A DNA stretch of 12,421 nt, taken from the NCBI GenBank assembly GCA_002366685.1, contig DFBP01000158.1, positions 7,010-19,430 of the forward strand, read 5' to 3'. Position numbers and translations under genes: made by a program. Under the pieces are notes generated by a model that searched no databases, had not been told where the DNA came from, and was given only the letters and a program-made list of their open reading frames with translations. This DNA is from Rhodobacterales bacterium UBA3077. GTDB lineage: Bacteria; Pseudomonadota; Alphaproteobacteria; Rhodobacterales; Rhodobacteraceae. The stretch's first letter is position 1. Each line of letters opens with the position of its first letter. Shown piece by piece: positions 1 to 7,082 of the stretch.

Positions 1-1799
1 GCCTCTTCCCGCTGGCCATTCTCGGACAGCTCCTGAAGCCGGTCCAGCATTTCCTGTAGCTGGTCTCCGGTAATGCTTTCGCCCTGTTGCTGGTTTTCGG
101 CTTGCTGCTGATTAGGGTCCATATTGCGGGCCATCTGGTCGAGATAGTCTTCGGTGGCCTCGCGAAGCTCGTCCATCAACTCGGCGATTTCCTGATCGGT
201 TGCGCCATTTTCCAAGGCTTGTGACAACCGTTCTTGCGCGCGGCGCAGGCGTGCTTCGGCCCCGCTCAGGTCTCCGTTTTCGATCTGCACAGCGATCTGC
301 CACAGCAGTTCTTCCAATTCGGAGCGCTCATCATCGCTCAAGCCGTCCTCGGCCTGATACCCCATCCGGCGGATCGCACTGCGCAGCAGCAAATAAGTGG
401 AAGCCGACGAAAACAGCCCCTCTTGCGGCGCGTAGCTTACAGCGCGCAAAACCTGTGAAACGCGCGTGTCATTTTCCGGAGACCACATCAGATCCCGCCT
501 CTGTTCCACGATCGCCCCGGCAAGCGGGTCAAAAAAGGACAAGGCCGGAAGCGCCTCCGAATCCAGCGTCAAACTGGCGGTCTGGCCAGCGCCATCCGTC
601 ACTTCAAGTGTGATGCTCACCGGCAAGTGAGCCCAAATATGCTTGGAGTAATCCGCCAGAAGGGTTTCTTTTATATCCGTCAGATTCTGGCTAAAAGGCA
701 GCGGCAACTCACCCTCCATACCCGTAGGTAGGGCGATGGGTTCGGGGGCTAACCCATATAAACGGTTCACCAAACCAAGTTCGGGCTGGATCACATATCG
801 TGTGGCAACAATCCCGTAATCGTCCTGCGCAGCGTATTCGATCGAAAGTTCGCCATCGCGGGATTTATCAATTCCATCCGGTGCGCTGAGCGTCGGGGCG
901 ATATCCGCCAATACCATCACTTGCCACTTGCCTAGAGAGGTCTTGCCGTCAAAAACCTCAACTTCACCGCTTTGGCTGACCTCAAAGCGGGCATCGCGTG
1001 GCGGGTCGTCCGGATTGGGTGCCGTCAATGCTGCCGCAGTGCCACTCACCGCCTCGGTCAGCGAAAACTCGCCATTCCCGTATGTGCGAAGCGTAATTTC
1101 ACTGCCAACCGGCAGTTCAACCGGTTCACCACCCGCAAGTTCGGTTAAATAAAGCGCAGGTTTGCCTGTATAGGCCGGGGGGGTTGCCCAAGCCTCAATG
1201 GCCACACTCGCCTGTGCCGGAGGTGGGGTGCCGCTCAACGTGTTTTGCAGGTTCTCAACCCCGATTTTGGGCGCAAATAGCAACGCGGCTATCGTGGCAA
1301 CTATCGCCATCAGCCGTAGCCCGTATCGGTCTTCTTTTGGCAGGTCGGGTGCGGGAACCGGGGCGCGGGCTTCCTGAGCCTCCCTTTGCATTTGTTCAAT
1401 ATGCGCCTGCCATAGCGCCTTGGCCAGCGGGTCATTGGTGTTGATCGCCGGCGTGTCCTGCAAGCTGGCGATTGGATGGTGTTCCAGGCTTTCGTCTAGT
1501 TTTTCAAGGGCTTGTGATTGCGTGGGGAGCTTGAACTTGCGCCCCCCCCGCACCAAAAGGCCAAGCGCTACGAGCAGCAGCCCGCCCAACAAGCCTTGTG
1601 CCACAAGAACCGGCAGCGCTGAAAAACCGCCAAAAGCCAGAATGGCATAGCTGAACCCGAACAGTGTTAACAGCGGCCAGAAGGCCCGCAAAAACTGTTC
1701 CAAAATCAAGCTGAGTTTGGTCAGCGTAATCCGGCTGCGCAATCCGCGCAGCAGTTTGGCGCGCCGGTTGGCTTCTGTGTATTTGCCTTTAGGCTCCAT
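1..1799 (-). CDS. TIGR02302/DUF4175 family membrane protein, C-terminus cut off by the window edge
   Basis: Partial gene; 599 codons are visible from the ATG at 1799 to the left edge. Two hydrophobic segments lie at about residues 40-58 and 62-83, and a third at about 160-177. A long, probably extracytoplasmic region follows. From about residue 510 it becomes acidic and Glu/Gln-rich and probably helical, and a Gln-rich patch lies at about 564-573. This layout (N-terminal membrane helices, long exposed region, Gln-rich low-complexity tail, about 850 residues in full) matches TIGR02302, an alphaproteobacterial family of unknown function. The start lies 9 bases after the lysA stop, behind a weak GAG-type ribosome site, so it is probably the last visible gene of the argH-lysA operon. 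Two G tracts on the coding strand (8 G at 1542-1549; a 7-base run at 1177-1183 is C on the coding strand) do not break the frame. The family call rests on architecture and neighbourhood; the function is unknown. Confidence 0.8.
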   Translation of the reverse strand, partial: MEPKGKYTEANRRAKLLRGLRSRITLTKLSLILEQFLRAFWPLLTLFGFSYAILAFGGFSALPVLVAQGLLGGLLLVALGLLVRGGRKFKLPTQSQALEKLDESLEHHPIASLQDTPAINTNDPLAKALWQAHIEQMQREAQEARAPVPAPDLPKEDRYGLRLMAIVATIAALLFAPKIGVENLQNTLSGTPPPAQASVAIEAWATPPAYTGKPALYLTELAGGEPVELPVGSEITLRTYGNGEFSLTEAVSGTAAALTAPNPDDPPRDARFEVSQSGEVEVFDGKTSLGKWQVMVLADIAPTLSAPDGIDKSRDGELSIEYAAQDDYGIVATRYVIQPELGLVNRLYGLAPEPIALPTGMEGELPLPFSQNLTDIKETLLADYSKHIWAHLPVSITLEVTDGAGQTASLTLDSEALPALSFFDPLAGAIVEQRRDLMWSPENDTRVSQVLRAVSYAPQEGLFSSASTYLLLRSAIRRMGYQAEDGLSDDERSELEELLWQIAVQIENGDLSGAEARLRRAQERLSQALENGATDQEIAELMDELREATEDYLDQMARNMDPNQQQAENQQQGESITGDQLQEMLDRLQELSENGQREE

Positions 1800-1808
1800 C
1801 TTTGGCTC

Positions 1809-3080
1809 TTATGATTCCATCCATGAAGGGAGTGTATCGCGGGAAATCATTTCTTCATAGGTGGGGCGCGCCCGAACCACGGCAAATTGATCACCCTTGA
1901 CCAGCACTTCAGGGATAAGCGGGCGGGCGTTGTACTCTGAAGCCATAACCGCGCCGTAGGCACCTGCGGAGCGGAATGCGACCAGATCCCCCGCTTTGAG
2001 CGGCGGCATGGCGCGTTGCTTGGCAAAAGTATCTCCGCTTTCACAAACGGGGCCCACAATGTCGAGCGGCGTTGGCTCAACGCCTGCCTCTGGCTCTGAG
2101 ACCGGCACGATATCATGGTGTGCCTCATACATGGCGGGCCGAACGAGGTCGTTCATCGCGGCGTCAATAATCAAAAAATCACGCCCCTCACCGTGTTTGA
2201 GGTAAACCACTTCCGAGACCAGCAGCCCCGCATTCCCGGCAATCAGCCGCCCCGGTTCGATCTCGATCTCGCAGCCCAAATGGCCCACGGTTTCTTTGAT
2301 CACCTGCCCGTATTCTACAGGTAGCGGCGGCGCCTCGTTCGAGCGTTCATAGGGAATGCCAAGCCCGCCACCAAGGTCAAGCCGGTGGATATTGTGGCCA
2401 TCGGCCCGCAACTGTTCAGTGAGTTCGGCAACTTTGGTAAAGGCCTGCCGGTAGGGCTCGAGATCGGTGAGTTGGCTGCCGATATGCACGTCAATTCCAA
2501 CCACCTCAATGCCGGGCAAGCTCGCCGCCTCCTTGTAAGCCTCCCGTGCTTTCGCCATTGGAATGCCGAATTTATTCTCTGATTTGCCGGTGGCGATCTT
2601 GGCGTGGGTTTTCGCGTCCACATCCGGATTTACCCTCAGAGTGATGGCAGCAACCTTACCCATAGCGCTCGCAACTCGGCTCAGTTGGCGCAGCTCCGGT
2701 TCGCTTTCCACGTTAAACTGGCGGATTCCGCCGTTCAGCACCTGCCACATTTCAGCTTCGGTTTTGCCAACACCTGAAAATACAATATGCTCGCCCGGCA
2801 CACCTGCGGCCCGCGCCTTGGCGTATTCCCCCCCCGAAACAACATCCATGCCCGCGCCCATCGCGGCCAGTGTGCGCAGCACCGCGAGGTTGCCATTGGC
2901 CTTCATCGCATAAAAGATCTTATGATCGAGGCCCTCAAGGGCTTCGTCAAACACGGCAAAATGCCGCTCCAGCGTTGCGGTTGAATACACGTAAAACGGC
3001 GTTCCAACAGAGGCAGCGATTTCGGTCAGGGAAACGTCTTCGGCGTGCAACACGCCGTTTTTATAGATAAAATGATCCAT
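1809..3080 (-). CDS. lysA: diaminopimelate decarboxylase (LysA)
   Basis: A 423-residue PLP enzyme that decarboxylates meso-diaminopimelate to L-lysine, the last step of the DAP pathway, in the cytoplasm. It has the fold-type III alanine-racemase-like layout. The PLP lysine is K60 in FYAMKAN. HIGSQ follows at 199-203, the phosphate-binding GGGLG at 237-241 and EPGR at 275-278. The active-site cysteine is C346 in CESGD, contributed across the dimer in this family, and AGAY ends at Y375. Length is typical. I chose the ATG at 3080 because the protein then begins MDHFIYKNG, as LysA proteins usually do. The frame stays open upstream to 3245, but that part lies inside the DUF2834 gene and looks unlike LysA. 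The start overlaps the previous stop as TGATG, which implies translational coupling. The TIGR02302 gene follows after 9 bases. Confidence 0.96.
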   Translation of the reverse strand: MDHFIYKNGVLHAEDVSLTEIAASVGTPFYVYSTATLERHFAVFDEALEGLDHKIFYAMKANGNLAVLRTLAAMGAGMDVVSGGEYAKARAAGVPGEHIVFSGVGKTEAEMWQVLNGGIRQFNVESEPELRQLSRVASAMGKVAAITLRVNPDVDAKTHAKIATGKSENKFGIPMAKAREAYKEAASLPGIEVVGIDVHIGSQLTDLEPYRQAFTKVAELTEQLRADGHNIHRLDLGGGLGIPYERSNEAPPLPVEYGQVIKETVGHLGCEIEIEPGRLIAGNAGLLVSEVVYLKHGEGRDFLIIDAAMNDLVRPAMYEAHHDIVPVSEPEAGVEPTPLDIVGPVCESGDTFAKQRAMPPLKAGDLVAFRSAGAYGAVMASEYNARPLIPEVLVKGDQFAVVRARPTYEEMISRDTLPSWMES

Positions 3081-3394
3081 CAGTCTCGTGTTCTTGTGCG
3101 GAGGAAAAGATAAAGCGGCAAGCCGCAGGAAAGGCCGATAGCCAGGGTAACTGGCAGAGCTATGAGCGGGAAATAATACCGGCGCGCCATACATTCGGAA
3201 ATAGCAAATACGGCCAGCACGATGGTCGATATGATCAGATCCCACATCAATCCGGTGCTGGCGCTATTGGCGCTCCATGCTGCCACGAGCCCAAACAACG
3301 CCCCGCCGTTCTGCATCCAGCCCAACACAAAAACCATCGGAACAATCGCCCCGATGACGCTCATCGCCAGATAAAACATGCGTAGCCTAGACAT
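3080..3394 (-). CDS. DUF2834 family small integral membrane protein
   Basis: A 104-residue, very hydrophobic protein with three predicted membrane helices at about 7-27, 50-69 and 75-97. A WxANSAS stretch sits in the first loop (40-46), MWDL opens helix 2, and the end is PLYLFLRTRTRD. The order small-residue loop, WDL, central helix and terminal P-L-Y-L-F-L-R resembles the DUF2834 family, whose function is unknown. No catalytic residues or cofactor ligands stand out. The ATG at 3394 has a good ribosome site (AAGGGG about 7 bases upstream). It follows the oxidoreductase-like gene by 48 bases and its stop overlaps the lysA start by one base (TGATG), so it is cotranscribed and probably coupled with lysA. 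The family call comes from remembered pattern only. Confidence 0.72.
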   Translation of the reverse strand: MSRLRMFYLAMSVIGAIVPMVFVLGWMQNGGALFGLVAAWSANSASTGLMWDLIISTIVLAVFAISECMARRYYFPLIALPVTLAIGLSCGLPLYLFLRTRTRD

Positions 3395-3442
3395 TTACCA
3401 CCCCTTTCTTTCCGGCTAGCGCACAAAAGGGGAAGGATCAAG

Positions 3443-3997
3443 CTATTCGACGTGAATATGGTAGATGGAGTAGATCCAGTTATCGTCATTCATCTCGGCC
3501 AGATCGGCGCGGTCGGCGCGCGGGAAGACAAGATGGGTCGGGCCATAATCACCCAGCGCAAAAGGCACGCCGTCACGTTTAAGCGCGACAACCGCACCAT
3601 TCGCCACAGCTTCGGCATAGTCGAGATCAACGGCATAACCGTCAAGCGCACGGATCGTGACCGTGGTGCCCGTAGCGCCGGCTGTCTCCAAAAGGCCAGC
3701 GAGCAGTGGGCCTTCAAAGGCATGAACCTTACCGCCCATCGGGAAATCCGCATTGACCGTAACCATCCCGATTCCTTGCAGGGAGGAATGGTCAAACTGC
3801 GCCGCGTTTTCAAAGCTGATCTCGTTATAGACAAAAAACTTGTCATCCTCGTTGACCGCCCCGCGTGACGGGTTGGAAACATTCCCGCTGACGGTCAGGA
3901 TAACCGGCCCTCTTAGTGGCGTCTCAGCCATGGCCGGAATATAAAACAAGGAAGTTGCCATTGCGGTGGCGAGCATTTTGCGGCGGGAAAATAGCAT
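3443..3997 (-). CDS. exported molybdopterin-oxidoreductase-fold protein lacking cysteine
   Basis: A 184-residue protein. The N-terminus carries a signal with an SRRKMLA stretch that resembles a twin-arginine motif, then a hydrophobic run and a likely cleavage after PAMA (residue 24), so it is probably periplasmic. The mature part has the pattern of short 'oxidoreductase molybdopterin-binding' proteins: PVILTVSGNV (31-40), FEGPLLAGLLE (94-104), VTIRALDGYAVDL (113-125), and an ending with GDYGPTHLVFPR (149-160) and NWIYSIYHIHVE. Sulfite-oxidase-type enzymes hold molybdenum through a conserved cysteine; this protein contains no cysteine, so it may bind something else or act as a sensor or structural partner. 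The ATG at 3997 has AAAGG 7 bases upstream; starting at M8 would lose the arginine pair. It sits between the LptM-like lipoprotein gene and the DUF2834 gene, in the same orientation. Fold assignment is fairly good, function unknown. Confidence 0.7.
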   Translation of the reverse strand: MLFSRRKMLATAMATSLFYIPAMAETPLRGPVILTVSGNVSNPSRGAVNEDDKFFVYNEISFENAAQFDHSSLQGIGMVTVNADFPMGGKVHAFEGPLLAGLLETAGATGTTVTIRALDGYAVDLDYAEAVANGAVVALKRDGVPFALGDYGPTHLVFPRADRADLAEMNDDNWIYSIYHIHVE

Positions 3998-4016
3998 TGA
4001 TATACCTTTGTCGATC

Positions 4017-4030
4017 CTCCCGTCCGGGAG
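4017..4030 (-). other. small GC hairpin in the 36-base gap after the lptM-like gene
   Basis: A perfect inverted repeat, CTCCCG-GA-CGGGAG on the minus strand, lies just after the lptM-like stop codon. No T run follows it, so it does not look like an intrinsic terminator. Its 3' arm overlaps a GGGAGG that is too far from the next ATG (about 18 bases) to be the main ribosome site. It may only stabilise mRNA between operon segments. The role is inferred. Confidence 0.35.
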
Positions 4031-4033
4031 TGT

Positions 4034-4153
4034 CTAGGGTGAAGCGACTTGTGCTGAAGGGACCAGCGGGTCACCCTTCACACCACACCCTAAAATAGTT
4101 AACGGAACTATAAAAATCGCTATAATTGTGACAAATTGTTTTAAATTTTTCAT
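4034..4153 (-). CDS. 39-residue lipoprotein, LptM/YifL-like
   Basis: A very small gene that is easy to miss. The ATG at 4153 overlaps the argH stop as ATGA and the frame ends with TAG at 4034. The product starts MKNLKQF, continues through a hydrophobic stretch (about 7-21), and has a lipobox ILGC with the lipid-carrying cysteine at residue 23. The mature part is only about 17 residues and begins CGVKGDPLVP. That C-G-x-K-G-x-P-L-x-x-P start is the hallmark of LptM (YifL), a small outer-membrane lipoprotein that in E. coli helps assemble the LptD LPS translocon. LptM genes commonly sit just upstream of lysA or dapF, which fits: lysA is three genes on. Codons 1-23 are only about 25% GC, far below the neighbouring genes. 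The lipoprotein call is strong; the LptM function is inferred from motif and context. Confidence 0.82.
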   Translation of the reverse strand: MKNLKQFVTIIAIFIVPLTILGCGVKGDPLVPSAQVASP

Positions 4154-5544
4154 ATCAGAGCGGCCTTCCAGCGGGCAATTTGGGCCGAAACTTGGCTCGG
4201 CGCCGTGCCTCCATAGCTTATGCGGGAAGCCACCGAGTTATCAACCCCGAGCACTTCGTAAACCGCATCCGTGATCTGCGCCTCTATAGATTGCATATCT
4301 TCAAGGCTGAGCTCGTGCAGATCACAACCCCGGTCTTCCGCCATTTTTACAAGCGCACCCGTCACGTGATGCGCATCGCGAAACGGCATATTCAGCGCCC
4401 GCACCAGCCAGTCGGCAAGGTCGGTAGCCGTTGAAAACCCACTCTCGGCAGCGGTGCGCAGCGGCTCGGGGTTGGGCCGCATATCGGCCACCATTCCGCT
4501 CAATGCGGCAAGCGAAAGCATCAGGCTATCAGCGGCATCAAACACTTGCTCTTTGTCTTCCTGCATATCTTTTGAATAGGCCAGTGGCAGGCCTTTCATG
4601 ATGGTTAGGAGCGCGATCAGCGAGCCGTTGATCCGGCCAACTTTGGCGCGCAAAAGCTCAGCTGCATCCGGGTTTTTCTTTTGCGGCATGATGCTGGAGC
4701 CGGTGGAGAAACGGTCAGAGATCGTCACAAAACGGAATTGCGCGGACGACCAGATCACCAGCTCTTCCGCCATCCTCGAAATATGCGTCGCGCAAATTGA
4801 AGCGCTACTCAGGAATTCGAGCGCAAAATCCCGGTCGGAGACGGCATCAAGCGAGTTGGCGCTTGGCGCGTCAAAGCCAAGGGCCTCGGCGGTCATGTGC
4901 CGATCAATCGGAAAGGAGGTACCAGCCAGTGCCGCCGCCCCCAGCGGAGATTCGTTCATGCGTTTGCGCGCATCCACAAACCGCGACCGATCCCGTGCCA
5001 GCATTTCAACATAGGCCATCATGTGGTGGCCCCACGTGACAGGTTGCGCAACTTGAAGGTGGGTAAAACCGGGCATCACCATATCAATGCCTGCTTCGGC
5101 CTGCCCTACAAAAACCTTCATTAATTCGGTGAGCCCTTCAATTGCGGCATCCATTTGCCCGCGCACCCAGAGCTTGAAATCGGTTGCCACCTGATCGTTG
5201 CGCGAGCGCGCTGTGTGCAGACGCCCCGCAGCAGGGCCAATCAATTTGGTCAGCCGCGATTCCACATTCATGTGGATGTCTTCCAAAGCCGTTGAAAATT
5301 CGAATTTACCCGACTCAATTTCTGACAATACCGTGAGCAGCCCTTCCCCAATGGCCGCGCCGTCATTATCACTTATAATACCACAGGCAACCAGCATCGC
5401 CGCGTGGGCGCGCGAGCCTTCAATATCCTGCGCTGCCATTTTCTGGTCATAGCCGATAGAGGCGTTGATCGCTTCCATGATGGCATCCGGCCCAGCAGAA
5501 AACCGCCCGCCCCACATTGCATTTGCTGATTTTTTGTCCGACAT
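4150..5544 (-). CDS. argH: argininosuccinate lyase (ArgH)
   Basis: A 464-residue cytoplasmic enzyme that splits argininosuccinate into arginine and fumarate, the last step of arginine synthesis. It belongs to the fumarase/aspartase superfamily. Visible motifs are WGGRF (11-15), HTARSRNDQ (110-118), GFTHLQ with H162, a catalytic histidine position in the family, and the superfamily signature GSSIMPQKKNP (282-292) with the catalytic serine in its flexible loop. Length is standard. The ATG at 5544 is preceded by AAAAAGG about 9 bases upstream. It appears to be the first gene of the minus-strand operon leading to lysA; its stop overlaps the lipoprotein start by 4 bases. Only 27 bases separate it from the divergent tlpA-like gene. 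Confidence 0.97.
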   Translation of the reverse strand: MSDKKSANAMWGGRFSAGPDAIMEAINASIGYDQKMAAQDIEGSRAHAAMLVACGIISDNDGAAIGEGLLTVLSEIESGKFEFSTALEDIHMNVESRLTKLIGPAAGRLHTARSRNDQVATDFKLWVRGQMDAAIEGLTELMKVFVGQAEAGIDMVMPGFTHLQVAQPVTWGHHMMAYVEMLARDRSRFVDARKRMNESPLGAAALAGTSFPIDRHMTAEALGFDAPSANSLDAVSDRDFALEFLSSASICATHISRMAEELVIWSSAQFRFVTISDRFSTGSSIMPQKKNPDAAELLRAKVGRINGSLIALLTIMKGLPLAYSKDMQEDKEQVFDAADSLMLSLAALSGMVADMRPNPEPLRTAAESGFSTATDLADWLVRALNMPFRDAHHVTGALVKMAEDRGCDLHELSLEDMQSIEAQITDAVYEVLGVDNSVASRISYGGTAPSQVSAQIARWKAALI

Positions 5545-5571
5545 ACGCTTAAACCTTTTTGGAGAGGCCCG

Positions 5572-6150
5572 ATGAAAACGCCCCTGATCACCGCCCTGCT
5601 ATACGCCGCTTTCGCGCTCGGTGCAAACCCCGCTTATGCACAGGAAATAGGCGCTGAAACGCGCACCAGCCTGATGGAGATGCGCACAGGCGAGATGCGC
5701 AAGCTCAAAATTCATAGCGCAGCCGAAGCGGCGGTTTTGGCCACGTTTACCGACCCCGAGGGGGCTATACACAGCCTTGCCGACAGCAATGGCAAAATCA
5801 GGGTGTTAAATTTCTGGGCGACGTGGTGCTTTCCCTGCCGAGAGGAAATGCCAACACTGGACGCTTTGCAAAAAGGCCTTGGCGGCGAGCATTTCGAAGT
5901 TCTCACTGTTGCCACAGGGTTTAACCAGCTTGCGGGCATTGAACGATTTCTTGACCAAGCAGAAGTGACCGCCCTACCGATACTTCTCGACCCTGATTCG
6001 AGCCTCGGCAACGCATTCGGGGCCATCGGCCTGCCTCTAACCGTGGTGCTCAACCGTGACGGGCAGGAAATTGCCCGCCTGACCGGCGGAGCTGATTGGC
6101 ATGACCAAAGCGCACAAAATATCTTTAACGCCCTGTTGTCACTGGAATAA
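5572..6150 (+). CDS. TlpA/ResA-type secreted thioredoxin-fold disulfide oxidoreductase
   Basis: A 192-residue protein with a Sec-type signal (hydrophobic core about 5-17, likely cleavage after AYA at 23), so it is periplasmic. The thioredoxin fold carries the redox pair C86 and C89 in NFWATWCFPCREEMP, the typical TlpA/ResA active site. The cis-proline loop is GLPLTVVLNRDGQ, which is normal in position. Such proteins reduce specific disulfides outside the cytoplasm, for example during cytochrome c or copper-site assembly; the client cannot be told from sequence. A signal peptide rather than an N-terminal membrane anchor suggests a soluble form. The ATG at 5572 has GGAGAGG about 5 bases upstream. 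It is transcribed away from argH, and I saw no heme-lyase or cytochrome gene next to it. Confidence 0.9.
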   Translation: MKTPLITALLYAAFALGANPAYAQEIGAETRTSLMEMRTGEMRKLKIHSAAEAAVLATFTDPEGAIHSLADSNGKIRVLNFWATWCFPCREEMPTLDALQKGLGGEHFEVLTVATGFNQLAGIERFLDQAEVTALPILLDPDSSLGNAFGAIGLPLTVVLNRDGQEIARLTGGADWHDQSAQNIFNALLSLE

Positions 6151-6185
6151 ATTGCCTAAAATGCAAATAAAACTTGTAGAACATT

Positions 6186-6200
6186 TTAAGAACAGTTTAG
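6186..6200. promoter_or_regulatory. possible CtrA-like box upstream of the EAL gene
   Basis: TTAA-N7-TTAG lies in the AT-rich 113-base region before the EAL gene. The alphaproteobacterial CtrA consensus is TTAA-N7-TTAA, so this is one mismatch away. CtrA controls c-di-GMP and motility genes in several Rhodobacterales. In DNA this AT-rich a near-match can occur by chance. Confidence 0.25.
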
Positions 6201-6263
6201 GAAAATTTACGTTTCGTTAACATTTTTGGGACAAGTTAAGTCGTCCAATACGTGGAGGATTCG

Positions 6264-7082
6264 ATGGCACAAAGATGGGAAGCATTTGAGAATAAGTCCG
6301 CCCGGCGCGATCTCAAACTCGAAGCGACTCGTACCATGGTGAACACCGCGATTGAAGAAGGGCGTGTTGGCCTTGCCTTTCAGCCGGTTTTTCGCTCCGG
6401 CTCTCGCCCTTTAATCGCGTTTCACGAAGGGCTTATCCGCATCCGGGACCGCAACGGGCGCAACGTGCCAGCCGGTGAGTTTATACCAGCGGTCGAAGAT
6501 ACATCCCTCGTGCAAGCCATTGACCGCATTGCCCTGCAAAAAACCATGGATATGCTGCGCGCCGACCCGCGGCAGCGGCTTTCTGTCAACATTTCGATGA
6601 ACACGATCGGTGACGAAGGCTGGATGGGGATTTTGCACAGATCATGCCACGATACCCCTCATATTGCTGACCGGCTAATCGTGGAGATGACCGAATCCAC
6701 GCCGATCGCAGACCCTGATTTTGTCGCCTATTTTATGGAGAAAGGGCATAAGCTGGGCTGTAGTTTCGCGATAGATGATTTTGGCGCGGGATTCACCGGA
6801 TTTAGCCACTTTCGCAAATATAAATTTGACATGGTCAAGATTGACGGCCAGTTTATCCGTGACCTGCCGAACAACCGTGACAATCAGGTGCTGGTTGAGG
6901 CACTGGTCAAAATCGCACGGCAGTTTGACATGTTCACAGTAGCCGAATTTGTCGAAACGGCCGAAGAATCAGCGCTGGCTCAAAAACTCGGAGTCGATGC
7001 GCTTCAAGGCTACTATCACGGAAGGTCTTCCGAAATGCCGATCTGTCTAAATACCGGCTCAAAGCTAGGGAAGTTGGCCTAA
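6264..7082 (+). CDS. stand-alone EAL-domain cyclic-di-GMP phosphodiesterase
   Basis: A 272-residue cytoplasmic protein made almost entirely of one EAL domain (about residues 30-260), with no GGDEF, sensor or membrane segment. EAL enzymes hydrolyse c-di-GMP to pGpG. The usual catalytic set is present: E55 in EGLIR (EGL in place of EAL; the ExLxR pattern is kept), N109 in SVNIS, E141 in EMTES, D171-D172 in DDFGAG, K192 in VKID, E228 in AEFVE and Q248 in LQGYY. It is therefore predicted to be active. I chose the ATG at 6264 because GGAGG lies 5 bases upstream; a GTG 12 bases earlier would place that site inside the coding region. The promoter should lie in 6151-6263. The stop overlaps the convergent phaR stop by 4 bases. 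The first 25 or so residues are charged and have no recognised domain. Confidence 0.92.
   Translation: MAQRWEAFENKSARRDLKLEATRTMVNTAIEEGRVGLAFQPVFRSGSRPLIAFHEGLIRIRDRNGRNVPAGEFIPAVEDTSLVQAIDRIALQKTMDMLRADPRQRLSVNISMNTIGDEGWMGILHRSCHDTPHIADRLIVEMTESTPIADPDFVAYFMEKGHKLGCSFAIDDFGAGFTGFSHFRKYKFDMVKIDGQFIRDLPNNRDNQVLVEALVKIARQFDMFTVAEFVETAEESALAQKLGVDALQGYYHGRSSEMPICLNTGSKLGKLA

Noticed and set aside
200..613. 137-codon plus-strand frame near the left edge
   Set aside because: It is opposite the long TIGR02302 frame, and its Arg/Ser/Pro-rich product looks like reverse-strand shadow coding.
1542..1549. Tract of eight identical bases (G on the coding strand) in the TIGR02302 gene, as a phase-variation switch
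   Set aside because: The frame is intact through the tract, the run is short, and nothing suggests an on/off surface gene.
3081..3245. Upstream extension of lysA to a 478-residue protein
   Set aside because: The added 55 residues lie inside the DUF2834 gene, look unlike LysA, and the ATG at 3080 gives the standard N-terminus.
4017..4030. Hairpin after the lptM-like gene as an intrinsic terminator
   Set aside because: There is no T run on the minus strand, and the operon continues 20 bases later with a good ribosome site.
6252..6263. GTG start 12 bases upstream in the EAL gene
   Set aside because: It would put the GGAGG ribosome site inside the coding region; the ATG at 6264 has ideal spacing to it.
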